NCBI RefSeq assembly: GCF_040566695.1
Contig: NZ_JBEXAE010000001.1
Span: 62,001 to 126,000 of the forward strand
DNA: 64,000 nt
Direction: 5' to 3'
DNA from: Sediminicola arcticus
Lineage (GTDB): Bacteria > Bacteroidota > Bacteroidia > Flavobacteriales > Flavobacteriaceae
Shown: one piece after another, positions 47,298-55,073 of the stretch
Numbering within the stretch: position 1 is the first letter of the stretch
Layout: each line of letters opens with the position of its first letter
Notes under the pieces: model-generated
The model's input: the letters and a program-made list of their open reading frames with translations, nothing else
Told to the model about the DNA's origin: nothing
The model's database searches: none
Made by a program: the position numbers and the translations under genes

Positions 47298-47711
47298 TTA
47301 ATGGGGTAATCTATCTTTCAATAGACCATATAGAAAGGTTCCAAAAATTGAAGCTACTATTACTACTAAAATAGGAATATATCCGGCTCCAACTAAGGTA
47401 AACATAGGGCCAGGACATGCGCCTGTCAAAGCCCATCCGAAACCAAATATGACTCCACCATACATGTAACGACTAAAGCTTTTGGCCTTGGGAGCAAATT
47501 TGATATGCTCTCCATAGAACGATTTAATAGAAAGCCGTTTTATGAGCTGTACGACAACAATTCCAATAAGTAATGCAGATCCTATAATCCCGTACATATG
47601 AAAGGAGTCAAATTTGAACATTTCATAAATTCGAAACCATGATGCGGCCTCGGACTTAAACATGGTAATGCCAAAAAGTATGCCTATAAAAAGATATGAT
47701 ACTGTTCTCAT
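47298..47711 (-). CDS. YeeE/YedE family membrane protein, second half (DUF6691-type)
   Basis: A 137-aa protein with four transmembrane helices and the conserved GWALTGACPGPMFTL (about 92-106), whose cysteine belongs to the thiosulfate/sulfur pathway seen in YeeE transporters. It starts four bases after its partner at 47716; the two together make one YeeE-like unit of eight to nine helices. Homologous split pairs are common in Bacteroidota and Proteobacteria near sulfur genes. Transport of thiosulfate or another sulfane compound is the best inference. Confidence 0.88.
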   Translation of the reverse strand: MRTVSYLFIGILFGITMFKSEAASWFRIYEMFKFDSFHMYGIIGSALLIGIVVVQLIKRLSIKSFYGEHIKFAPKAKSFSRYMYGGVIFGFGWALTGACPGPMFTLVGAGYIPILVVIVASIFGTFLYGLLKDRLPH

Positions 47712-47715
47712 GTAA

Positions 47716-48273
47716 TTAAAAAATTAGGGGAAAAATAAAATGAATCATTGCCAGACCACCAATAAAGAAACCAATAACGGCTATAAGTGATGGCATTTGT
47801 AAATCACTAAGACCGGATATAGCATGTCCTGAAGTACAACCTCCAGCGTACCTAGCTCCAAAGCCAACCAATAACCCTCCAATGGCCAAAATAGCCAAAC
47901 TTTTGATATCTGTTAAAGCACTTAAATCAAAGAGTTCCGTTGGAAGATAGGTTTTACCTGCACTATTAAATCCTAGGGACTGCAAATCTGCTATAGTATT
48001 AGGATTGATGGCAACAGCTGTTTCCGAGGAAAGAACGTGGGAACCAATAAAGCCTCCGATAACCGCGCCGAAAACAACAATTAGGTTCCATCTTTGGGCT
48101 TTCCAATCAAACTTGAAAAAATCTGCTTTATTTCCCGCACCGCAGATGGTACACATTGTTCGTAAATTTGAGGACATTCCAAAATTCTTATCTACCATAA
48201 GTAGCAAAAACATAATAAAGGCAATCATTGGTCCTGAAACATACCATGGCCAAGGTTCTAATATCCAATTCAT
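47716..48273 (-). CDS. YeeE/YedE family membrane protein, first half
   Basis: A 185-aa protein with helices near 12-30, 62-82, 122-142 and 160-182. The signature GARYAGGCTSGHAISGLS (about 138-155) contains the family cysteine. MCTICGAGNKADFF (about 40-53) adds a CxxC near the membrane. It begins 48 bp downstream of a GTAAC-N4-GTTAC palindrome and is the first gene of a two-gene operon. It probably moves sulfane sulfur or thiosulfate in concert with the persulfide enzymes of the island. Confidence 0.88.
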   Translation of the reverse strand: MNWILEPWPWYVSGPMIAFIMFLLLMVDKNFGMSSNLRTMCTICGAGNKADFFKFDWKAQRWNLIVVFGAVIGGFIGSHVLSSETAVAINPNTIADLQSLGFNSAGKTYLPTELFDLSALTDIKSLAILAIGGLLVGFGARYAGGCTSGHAISGLSDLQMPSLIAVIGFFIGGLAMIHFIFPLIF

Positions 48274-48320
48274 TGGTTTAATTTAAGTTGCAAAGAAACA
48301 TTGTTTAAATGAAGACCTCG

Positions 48321-48334
48321 GTAACTTTGGTTAC
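48321..48334. promoter_or_regulatory. Crp/Fnr-like operator upstream of yeeE
   Basis: GTAACTTTGGTTAC. Its centre (48327.5) is 36.5 bp upstream of the last base of TTTCTTTG (minus strand, 48298-48291), a -7-like element with one mismatch. Confidence 0.75.
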
Positions 48335-48446
48335 ACAGTAAAGGTCCTCTTTGAACAAAAGACCTCTTAATACGCAAATACAAAATCAAAAACTTACCCG
48401 ATAACACGTTACATGCAAAACTGGACAAGTTTTGTACTTTATGTTT

Positions 48447-48921
48447 TTAAATATAATCTTGGTAAGCGGAGAGCATCCAAACCAGTTTTTCTTGTTGCAC
48501 AATATAATCACTCATTAAAGACACTGTTCCTTCATCATCCGTTTCAGATGCAATTTTAAGAACTGCTCTTTCCTTTTTCAATAAAATTGCAAGGCTATCC
48601 AGAATATGGTCAACTGCGGTGTCCCTATCCATTATATTTTCCACCGTCTTAATCTCTGAATTATCCAAATACTTGGAATAGGTATGGATAGGTGATGTGC
48701 TTAAAGTAAGTACTCGCTCAGCTATTTCATCCACCTTCAATAAAGCTCTTCGAATTTTAGGTACAACTCAAAGAACTTCCTCCCTTTTATATTCCAATGA
48801 AATCCTCTAAGGTTCATATAATACAATTGGTAATTAAATAATAGATCATTTAGATCATTAGCCATTTTAGCCGTATTTTCTTCGTTTAATCCAATATCCG
48901 ATAGACTAGTATTTTTTTTGT
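48447..48921 (-). pseudogene. Broken Dps-family ferritin-like gene
   Basis: The 3' frame (48740-48447) reads KVDEIAERVLTLSTSPIHTY and ends SAYQDYI, the C-terminal half of Dps. In another frame upstream the N-terminal half is found: IGLNEENTAKMANDLNDLL, YYMNLRGFHWNIKG and FFELYLKFEELY, with the ferroxidase histidine. About ten bases are lost at 48742-48755, probably by slippage between short GAGCTTTAT-like repeats. No start codon precedes the first half; a stop comes first, and the gene abuts the stop of cstB. Both defects make it nonfunctional. Confidence 0.85.
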
Positions 48922-50262
48922 TTATTTAAATTCATTTACTTTTTCGCTAAGATCGTACACCTTAGCGGCTTTAATTTCCTTTGCTATGATACTGGATCCA
49001 GCTGCACTTCTATACCCCCCGGCGCAATGAACCACTATGGGCCTATCTGTTGGGATATTCCCAATAGATTCTCTCAGTTCATTGAGGGGCACGTTGATGG
49101 CGTGGTCGAAAAACTTGCCCTCTTGGACTTCACTTTTATTTCTGATATCCACAATAGTATACTTATCCTCGTTATTTTGAAAAGCTTGAAAATCAAAATT
49201 GTCCGACTGTTCCAATTGTTCGTTTGACAAAGTCACCACTGCTTTGATTTGCAATTCATAGCCTATTTTGGCAATTCTCTCCAGCACCTCCTGTCTACTA
49301 TCCATGGTATCCACTATAAGATAATAGGGTTCATTAGGTTGTATGATAGCGCCCAGCCAAGTTTCAATTTTATCATCTTCATTCCTAGACATAATGTTTA
49401 TTGAATTTGGCAGATGGTTTTTCTTAAAGTCATCTTGGTCCCGTGTATCAATCACAATTATATTTTTATCCAAGGAAGATACCCCGAGCCTAAAAGGTAT
49501 TTGTGAAATACTGCGCTCAAAATTTTCTGCTCCTCCCTTGTTTATGTCCACGTCAAAACCAAAATAGCAAGGGATAAAAGGTTGATCCGCCAAAATATGA
49601 TTAACAAATTCGTCTTGAGTTTGGGTTTTAAACGCCCAATTCCCCATCCGTTCATTCCCGAGGGTACTAGAAGAATCCGTACTCATGTTTTTACCACAAA
49701 GAGAACCAGCTCCATGGGCAGGATATACAATGGTTTCATCTGGAAGTGAATTGAATTTGTTTTGTATAGTATCGTACATAGCCTTGGCCAGTTCTTCCCG
49801 TTTGGCGACCATATTGCCCGCCTTTTCTCTCAAATCAGGCCTTCCCACATCTCCTATGAATAAAGTATCCCCCGTGAACATGACATGCTCATTGGCTTCA
49901 TCCTTAGCTACAATAGTAATGCCATCAGGGGAATGGCCAGAGGTGTTAATTGCGGAAAAAATCACTTTTCCCATCTTAAGTTTATCACCATCATCAAAGG
50001 TTGTATGAGGATATTCTGCCCCAACCAATTTACTTACATACAAGATTGCGCCTGTCTCTTGATGAATTTGTAGATGACTGCTCACAAAATCAGCATGGGG
50101 ATGTGTTTCGAAAACAGCAATAATTTCAGCATCGTTCTCCTCTGCAAATTTGTAGTATGATTTAGGATCTCTTGATGGGTCTACTAATGCTATTTTTTTA
50201 TCACTCAATATTGCATAAGAATAATGAGCTAATGGTTTATCTTGAAATTGTTTGATTTCCAT
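48922..50262 (-). CDS. cstB: CstB-like persulfide dioxygenase-sulfurtransferase (MBL + two rhodanese domains)
   Basis: A 446-aa fusion of the same length and order as staphylococcal CstB. The metallo-beta-lactamase domain (1-235) has H54-P-H56-A-D58, H110 (SGHSPD), D132 (TGDTLFIGD) and H183 (PAHGAG) for iron, and C189. The middle rhodanese-like domain (about 255-345) has no active cysteine. The C-terminal rhodanese (about 355-446) has C413 in VHCAGGYRSAAG. CstB oxidises persulfides to sulfite and makes thiosulfate. It lies downstream of a GTAAC palindrome and has a paralogue at 62294. In the neighbouring region are sqr and tauE, the same set as the cst operon. Confidence 0.92.
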   Translation of the reverse strand: MEIKQFQDKPLAHYSYAILSDKKIALVDPSRDPKSYYKFAEENDAEIIAVFETHPHADFVSSHLQIHQETGAILYVSKLVGAEYPHTTFDDGDKLKMGKVIFSAINTSGHSPDGITIVAKDEANEHVMFTGDTLFIGDVGRPDLREKAGNMVAKREELAKAMYDTIQNKFNSLPDETIVYPAHGAGSLCGKNMSTDSSSTLGNERMGNWAFKTQTQDEFVNHILADQPFIPCYFGFDVDINKGGAENFERSISQIPFRLGVSSLDKNIIVIDTRDQDDFKKNHLPNSINIMSRNEDDKIETWLGAIIQPNEPYYLIVDTMDSRQEVLERIAKIGYELQIKAVVTLSNEQLEQSDNFDFQAFQNNEDKYTIVDIRNKSEVQEGKFFDHAINVPLNELRESIGNIPTDRPIVVHCAGGYRSAAGSSIIAKEIKAAKVYDLSEKVNEFK

Positions 50263-50314
50263 AATGATTGTTTACTATGAGCTATAAAACTACTGTTTTA
50301 TGCTCTAGAGGTTG

Positions 50315-50328
50315 GTAACAGTAGTTAC
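50315..50328. promoter_or_regulatory. Crp/Fnr-like operator upstream of cstB
   Basis: GTAACAGTAGTTAC. Centre 50321.5 is 36.5 bp from the end of TAGTTTTA (minus strand, 50292-50285), a TAnnTTTG-like -7 element. Confidence 0.8.
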
Positions 50329-50390
50329 ACATGGCCAAGGTTTAACAAAGTATTAACTGGCTAAAACGACCTTCCAATAATCATTCATAA

Positions 50391-50704
50391 TCAAGGTATT
50401 AATGCATACCCTCCAAGTTGGTAATTTGCCTGGACACTAATTGCTGACAGGGCCGATTGGACATATTCTTTCATATCATTATCTTGAATATCCCTGGTAC
50501 TTATAGCATGGGAACAAACATACAGTTCAACCCCATGCCGTTTTAATATTTCCAATAGTTGCAAATTAGGATTTGATTTACCGTGTTTTTTTGATATTTA
50601 TCTTCTTTCAGGACTAGGAATGTTGCCTCTCCATGCATTGCAGCAACTATGTTGATTTGCTCAAATTCAAAGTGTTTTAAGGGTTGGAAAATCTTGGAAA
50701 CCAT
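50391..50704 (-). pseudogene. Frameshifted DsrE-family sulfur-relay gene
   Basis: From an ATG at 50704 the minus strand reads FEFEQINIVAAMHGEATFLV. After a lost base in the A run near 50590 the frame changes and continues HGKSNPNLQLLEILKRHGVE, LYVCSHAISTRDIQ and SALSAISVQANYQLGGYALI to a stop at 50391. This is the DsrE/DsrF-like fold with the cysteine of ELYVCS. Only one frameshift is seen, so decay is recent or a sequencing slip. It lies between cstB and sqr, where sulfur-carrier proteins are common. Confidence 0.8.
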
Positions 50705-50789
50705 CTATATTGGACCCTATACTTAACAAATACACAATACCTGATTAAACATTGATTTATAACTTCTAATAATTCAGAATTAGGCAAAA

Positions 50790-50822
50790 AAAAAGATGAA
50801 ACTTAGTACGTTTCATCTTTTT
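50790..50822 (-). terminator. Terminator of sqr
   Basis: AAAAAGATGAAAC / GTTTCATCTTTTT with a 7-nt loop, 26 bp beyond the stop of sqr; A/T tracts on both sides. Confidence 0.85.
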
Positions 50823-50847
50823 GCAATGGATGGGAGAAAATTATTTA

Positions 50848-52152
50848 TTAAACGTTCTTGCCTTTCATCATTTTATTCCAATAGAGATACGGTAACCCGT
50901 ATTTCTTTAGCATCCATAACCTCCAATGTTCTTTGGAACTATCAAAAACAAGCATTTGCTTTAGTTTTGGATCAGGGGTAAAGTTATTTTTATAATCAAA
51001 TTCTGCCAATACCATTTTTCCATAGTCAGTTACTAGCGGACAGGAGGAATAGCCATTATAGGCTTTTGTTCCGATCTTGTTTTGCTTTATCAACAGATCT
51101 ATATTGTCCACAACAATAGGCGCTTGTTTTCTTACAGCCGCCCCTGTTTTTGCAGTTGGTAAGGAGGAAACATCTCCCAAACTAAAAATATTTAGATATT
51201 TAGTATGCTGCATGGTTTGACTGTTCACGTCAACCCATCCTGCCTCGTTTACCAAGGAAGATTCCTTTACAAACTTTGGTGCTACTGATGGCGGTGCTGT
51301 ATGCAGCATATCATAATGAATACCATATCTGTTTCCTTCAATAGTCACTTCTACGTCTTTGTAATTATATTGAAAAGACTCATCTAATTGTTTATCATCA
51401 TCCCCAGACCTTACCACACTACTGCCAGGCGCAATATCATTACCTAGTTCATACCAGGCAATCTGCTTTTTGCCATCTACCGCCACAAGTTTGTGATAAA
51501 ACCTAAGATTGATATCCTTTCTATCTACAACCTTCATTAAGGTATCAGCAATCCTTTTAATCCCAAATATTACTGTCCCTGAGGTTGCAAATACGACATC
51601 AATATCTTTTCGAACCCCAGTTTTTCTAAAATAGCTTTCTGCCAAATACATGATTTTCTGAGGTGCACCTCCACATTTTATAGGAGTGGTAGGTTGTGTG
51701 AACAAAGCCGTCCCTCCCTTAAAATTTTTAATAACATCCCATGCATGTTTTGAATCGGTATACGTACTACAGACCACCCCTTTATCTATGGCATCCCCCA
51801 ATCCGGGCACCAAACTAAAATCATAAGTTAATCCGGGAGCTACCACCAAAAAGTCATATGAGATATTCCCTTTGTTTTCCGTATGGACCAAGTTATTTTC
51901 CGGATCAAAACCAGTGGCCTTGTCCTTTATCCAGGTAGCAGCTTTAGGTATGATAGATACCATGGGCCTGGCTGTTTTGTCGTAGTCGTAAGTGCCGGCA
52001 GCCACCAAGGTCCAAGCCGGTTGATAGTAATGAGTATCCGATGGCTCAATGATAGCAACGTCCTTAGCATTTTTCTGTCTCAAAAGTTGTGAAGCCACCA
52101 TAATGCCAGCCGTACCTCCTCCAATAATTAGTATTTGATAATGTGATTTCAT
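50848..52152 (-). CDS. sqr: Sulfide:quinone oxidoreductase, type II
   Basis: A 434-aa FAD enzyme from the ATG at 52152, which begins MKSHYQILIIGGGTAGIMVA; the frame opens 15 codons upstream with unrelated residues. It oxidises sulfide to a persulfide and gives electrons to quinone. Three cysteines match the catalytic set: C128 (VVCSTYTDS), C160 (PIKCGGAPQKIMYLAE) and C371 (GYSSCPLVTDYGK). The last two motifs are those of human SQOR, marking type II. The persulfide product is the substrate of CstB. Its operator lies 61 bp upstream. Confidence 0.94.
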   Translation of the reverse strand: MKSHYQILIIGGGTAGIMVASQLLRQKNAKDVAIIEPSDTHYYQPAWTLVAAGTYDYDKTARPMVSIIPKAATWIKDKATGFDPENNLVHTENKGNISYDFLVVAPGLTYDFSLVPGLGDAIDKGVVCSTYTDSKHAWDVIKNFKGGTALFTQPTTPIKCGGAPQKIMYLAESYFRKTGVRKDIDVVFATSGTVIFGIKRIADTLMKVVDRKDINLRFYHKLVAVDGKKQIAWYELGNDIAPGSSVVRSGDDDKQLDESFQYNYKDVEVTIEGNRYGIHYDMLHTAPPSVAPKFVKESSLVNEAGWVDVNSQTMQHTKYLNIFSLGDVSSLPTAKTGAAVRKQAPIVVDNIDLLIKQNKIGTKAYNGYSSCPLVTDYGKMVLAEFDYKNNFTPDPKLKQMLVFDSSKEHWRLWMLKKYGLPYLYWNKMMKGKNV

Positions 52153-52212
52153 TTGAGATTGATTATAGTAATTATAACTCCTTAAAGATAGATCCAAGAT
52201 TTAATGAGCACA

Positions 52213-52226
52213 GTAACAATGGTTAC
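52213..52226. promoter_or_regulatory. Crp/Fnr-like operator upstream of sqr
   Basis: GTAACAATGGTTAC. Centre 52219.5 is 36.5 bp from the end of TATCTTTA (minus strand, 52190-52183). Confidence 0.8.
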
Positions 52227-52268
52227 ATAGAGCAAAAAAATACGTGGTAATTTTAAGCCATAATAAAA

Positions 52269-52295
52269 GGGTCTGTCATTCTGGATGACAGACCC
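52269..52295 (-). terminator. Terminator of the DUF2892 gene
   Basis: GGGTCTGTCAT / ATGACAGACCC with a 5-nt loop; on the minus strand TTTTATT follows. It lies between the DUF2892 stop and the sqr operator. Confidence 0.85.
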
Positions 52296-52316
52296 CTCTT
52301 CTAAATTATTCAATTG

Positions 52317-52523
52317 CTACTTTTTTATTTTGCAGGTATTAAGACCCACAATACTATATAGCGGACAAAAGCTTACAAAGCTGGTCAGCACAAATATTCC
52401 TGCCAACGCGAGAAGTACATAAGCCAATGTACCGTCTATGATTTTCTGCCAATATAATACACCGATCACAATAGCAATAATAAATCTAATCATGCGGTCT
52501 GTACCGCCCATGTTTTGCTTCAT
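52317..52523 (-). CDS. DUF2892 (YgaP transmembrane-like) protein
   Basis: A 68-aa protein from the ATG at 52523 (MKQNMGGTDRMIRFIIAIVI). GGTDRMIR is the hallmark of the DUF2892 family, followed by two transmembrane helices and FVSFCPLYSIVGLNTC with two cysteines. In E. coli the same fold is fused to a rhodanese in YgaP, which carries persulfide at the membrane. Here it lies about 300 bp downstream of the rhodanese gene on the same strand, so the two may act as an unfused YgaP. The longer frame to 52673 is not used because it would cross another small frame and the promoter. Confidence 0.88.
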   Translation of the reverse strand: MKQNMGGTDRMIRFIIAIVIGVLYWQKIIDGTLAYVLLALAGIFVLTSFVSFCPLYSIVGLNTCKIKK

Positions 52524-52534
52524 ATTTCTATAAT

Positions 52535-52633
52535 TTAGTTGAATACATATTTTATTACTAACACAACGGCAGTGATCATGCCTAAACAAATAAGGCAAAC
52601 CAAAAATAACTTTGTCCAATTGCTTAGTTTCAT
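52535..52633 (-). CDS. Possible 32-residue membrane peptide upstream of DUF2892
   Basis: The frame MKLSNWTKLFLVCLICLGMI continues TAVVLVIKYVFN and stops, giving one transmembrane helix with a basic N-terminus. It ends 11 bp before the DUF2892 start. The predicted -7 element (TATATTTG, 52644-52637) ends four bases before this ATG, so the mRNA would be leaderless, or this is only untranslated leader. Both readings remain open. Confidence 0.45.
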   Translation of the reverse strand: MKLSNWTKLFLVCLICLGMITAVVLVIKYVFN

Positions 52634-52666
52634 AATCAAATATAAATTGGTTGTTCAACATAAACT

Positions 52667-52680
52667 GTGACAATTGTCAT
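52667..52680. promoter_or_regulatory. Variant Crp/Fnr-like operator upstream of the DUF2892 unit
   Basis: GTGACAATTGTCAT, containing the perfect palindrome TGACAATTGTCA. Centre 52673.5 is exactly 36.5 bp from the end of TATATTTG (52644-52637), a perfect -7 consensus, matching the spacing of the six other sites. Confidence 0.6.
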
Positions 52681-52830
52681 CATTGGCAAGGCCAGTTAAA
52701 ATTAATGTTCCACAACCACCCCCTACTAAAAATAATTAGGCCACCAATATATTGGAAAAATAGGCACTATGGCTTTACGCACACTTGACTTGGACAGTAT
52801 ATTCGATTTTTCGAGGCTTGTAGTCTACTC

Positions 52831-53181
52831 CTATTGCCTTTCCCATTCCATAAAACCTCCCTTTAAATCATAGGTTTTTTTGAAACCCATGCCAACAAGA
52901 CGTGTAGCCGCCTTTTGACTGCGGTTGCCTGACCGACAATAAACATAGACAGGTTCTTCTTTGTTTAATTTTTCGAATGTTTTCCGAAATGCCTCCCCAT
53001 TAAAAAAATCAATATTCATGGCATTCTTAATATGACCACCCTTATATTCTTGGGAGGTACGCACATCGATCAATTGCATTTTATTGTTTTTTATGGCATC
53101 CCGAAACTCTTGTAGGTTTAGAATTTTTACCAAATCTGTTTTATTGGACTTGGGTTTGAATAATGTGGATAAAAAAGACAT
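52831..53181 (-). CDS. Single-domain rhodanese
   Basis: A 116-aa sulfurtransferase from the ATG at 53181 (MSFLSTLFKPKSNKTDLV); the frame's earlier start at 53211 would lie close to the -7 element. The active loop is VYCRSGNRSQKAA with the persulfide cysteine, and LIDVRTSQEYKGGHIKNAMN is the CH2A region. It carries sulfane sulfur between SQR/CstB and acceptors. It has its own GTAAC operator 48 bp upstream. Confidence 0.93.
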   Translation of the reverse strand: MSFLSTLFKPKSNKTDLVKILNLQEFRDAIKNNKMQLIDVRTSQEYKGGHIKNAMNIDFFNGEAFRKTFEKLNKEEPVYVYCRSGNRSQKAATRLVGMGFKKTYDLKGGFMEWERQ

Positions 53182-53228
53182 AATTATTAAGTTTTTATTA
53201 AAAGTACCCAAGAAAAAACACGACAGCA

Positions 53229-53242
53229 GTAACTTTGGTTAC
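53229..53242. promoter_or_regulatory. Crp/Fnr-like operator upstream of the rhodanese gene
   Basis: GTAACTTTGGTTAC, identical to the yeeE site. Centre 53235.5 is 36.5 bp from the end of TACTTTTA (minus strand, 53206-53199). Confidence 0.8.
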
Positions 53243-53332
53243 ACACAATAGTAATCGACCAAAAAAAATGACCTGTTTTTTACTGGTCTTTAAATGGATA
53301 TACATGTTTGACACTTACTTTCCTCAGAACAA

Positions 53333-54145
53333 TTATCGTTGTACAAGAAACTCCATATAAAAAATGAAACCCGCCATTACCAAGATGAAATAGCCAAATC
53401 CTTTTTTAAGCTTGTTGCCATCGATAAAATTACTCAAGTAACTCCCGATAAAAATGCCTATCAGTGAAAGTCCGGTAAATAGTCCTAGGAAGCTCCAATC
53501 TATTTCCATGGTCAAAGCATCTCCTAAAAAGAAACCCGATAAAGATTTGAAAGCAATTATTATTAGCGAAGTGCCCACAGCTACTTTCATCTCTACATTG
53601 GCAAGGATTACCAAGGCAGGGATAATCAAAAATCCACCACCAGCTCCAATCATTCCTGTTATAGCTCCAACAATCAATCCCTCGGCCAATATTAATGGAT
53701 AGTTGTATTTTACCTCCCCATCTCCTTTTACGGTTATTTTTTTTCCGTTCTTGAGCATGGAATATGCCGCAGGTATCATCAAAACGGCAAAAAGACCGAA
53801 CATTGCCATTCTTCTGGTGAACTCAAAACCTCCCATGTTGAAGAGAACATCAGGCAGTGCGGGCACCACATAATACCGAACAACCGTTACCCCAATTATT
53901 GCAGGGATACCAAATACAACTGAAGTTCGCCAATCGACATATCCTTTTAAATGCTGTTGCCAACCACCAACAAGTGCACTGGCACCCACGATGAACAAAG
54001 AGTAGGCAGTAGCAACTTTTTCATTGACAGTAAAAAGGTAGGCTAGCACAGGTACTGCCAAAATAGATCCTCCTCCACCAATCAAACCAAGGGAAATTCC
54101 AATTATCAATGCACTTGCATAACCAAACACTTGCAACAACTCCAT
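53333..54145 (-). CDS. tauE: TauE/SafE (TSUP) family sulfite or sulfonate exporter
   Basis: A 270-aa inner-membrane protein with about eight helices in two repeats; each repeat opens with the glycine-rich motif of TSUP proteins, LGLIGGGGSILAVPVL (about 21-36) and TGMIGAGGGFLIIPALV. With CstB making sulfite and thiosulfate from persulfide, export of sulfite is the natural role, as proposed for TauE in the staphylococcal cst operon. It is a single-gene unit with a GTAAC operator. Confidence 0.9.
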   Translation of the reverse strand: MELLQVFGYASALIIGISLGLIGGGGSILAVPVLAYLFTVNEKVATAYSLFIVGASALVGGWQQHLKGYVDWRTSVVFGIPAIIGVTVVRYYVVPALPDVLFNMGGFEFTRRMAMFGLFAVLMIPAAYSMLKNGKKITVKGDGEVKYNYPLILAEGLIVGAITGMIGAGGGFLIIPALVILANVEMKVAVGTSLIIIAFKSLSGFFLGDALTMEIDWSFLGLFTGLSLIGIFIGSYLSNFIDGNKLKKGFGYFILVMAGFIFYMEFLVQR

Positions 54146-54196
54146 ATGGATTTATATTTAACAGTGCGAAACTAGTCCACCAAAAAAGGTTGTGCA

Positions 54197-54210
54197 GTAA
54201 CATTGGTTAC
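54197..54210. promoter_or_regulatory. Crp/Fnr-like operator upstream of tauE
   Basis: GTAACATTGGTTAC. Centre 54203.5 is 36.5 bp from the end of TAGTTTCG (minus strand, 54174-54167). It lies eight bases after the stop of the broken Crp/Fnr gene. Confidence 0.8.
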
Positions 54211-54217
54211 AGAACCC

Positions 54218-54544
54218 TTATAAATCCAAAATTTTTATATAATCTCTATGAAGTTCTATTTTGCCCATTTGTTCCAATTTTTTAAGAAGTCTGGAAATGA
54301 CCCCCCTAGAGCTATGCCGTTCGTATGCTATTTCTTGATGGGTATTATGGATTGTTTAACCTCTATTGATTCTTGATTTTTCCTTAAAATATACAATTAG
54401 CCTTTGGTCCATATTATTGAAGGCAATACTATCCAGTGTACCAAGCAATTCGCTTAGTCGGGTATGGCAGCTTTCAGACACGAAATTCCGCCATGATTTA
54501 TATCCCTCCGTTCCAACCAGTACTATTGCATCAATAAGGGCATC
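54218..54544 (-). pseudogene. Broken Crp/Fnr-family transcription regulator
   Basis: The minus strand keeps the C-terminal half of a Crp/Fnr protein. GYKSWRNFVSESCHTRLSEL and MDQRLIVYFKEKSRI form the dimer helix and linker, then comes a TAA at 54356-54358. The same frame continues THQEIAYERHSSRGVISRLL and KKLEQMGKIELHRDYIKIL to the stop at 54218. THQEIA...SSRGVISRLL is the helix-turn-helix. The N-terminal cyclic-nucleotide-like domain is not recognisable upstream of 54544. The nonsense codon removes the DNA-binding part, so it cannot act as a regulator. Confidence 0.85.
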
Positions 54545-54868
54545 TCACCTTTATGTTGTTAAGGTTTCACCTATTAAAAATCACACATATGACAACGCTG
54601 CTATTTTAAGAATAGAATACTTTATAATTCTGAGTCTTTTCCAAATATCCATTAGCTTTTTGACCAAAAATAAAGAATGTGGTTTTCTGATTCGGTAACA
54701 TTAGCTGCATGAAATCTTATCCAGATAAATTAAACTGAAAGGGTTATTTCAATCTATGAACAACTAGTAACTATTTCTTAACCAACGATCCTTTCAAGTA
54801 AGTCAAAATGGACATAGGTTGCACCAGCTTATTTTTGTGACCGAACACTTCAAAAAGGGAGAAAACAA
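54545..54868. other. Intergenic remnant region, nothing clear
   Basis: This should have held the N-terminal half of the Crp/Fnr gene, but no motif could be read in any frame. No other gene or RNA seen. Confidence 0.4.
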
Positions 54869-55073
54869 AAAAAGCCTTCCATTTTCGGAAAGCTTTTTTA
54901 TTGTTGCAGTTGTGATTGCCCTAAATTTAGAAATATGGCCTCCAATCTTGGAGAGGATCATAGTGTTAATTTTCCACTTATTAATTCCCAAAACTATGAA
55001 CCAATTTAGTGGTGAACCACTTGGATTTTTTAAATAGTTGTTGAATTGACTTTAAAATACCGGTTAAGGCATA
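54869..55073. repeat. Right copy of the ~200-bp direct repeat flanking the sulfur island
   Basis: Matches 47000-47190 in the same orientation. It covers the terminator-like hairpin (AAAAAAAGCCTTCC...GGAAAGCTTTTTT, 54869-54900) and the last 93 bases of the hypothetical gene. This copy is complete; the left one has lost 15 bases. Confidence 0.85.

Noticed and set aside
48922..50262. Glyoxalase II or plain beta-lactamase
   Set aside because: Two rhodanese domains and the 446-aa order match CstB-type persulfide dioxygenases; sqr and tauE are neighbours.
52524..52673. Long N-terminus for DUF2892
   Set aside because: It overlaps the small membrane frame and the predicted promoter; the family starts at MKQNMGGTDR.
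48321..54210. GTAAC palindromes as small terminators
   Set aside because: Five-base arms with no T tract, always upstream of genes and at one fixed distance from a -7 element.
47000..55073. Composite transposon or integrative element
   Set aside because: No transposase, integrase or conjugation gene lies between or beside the repeats.
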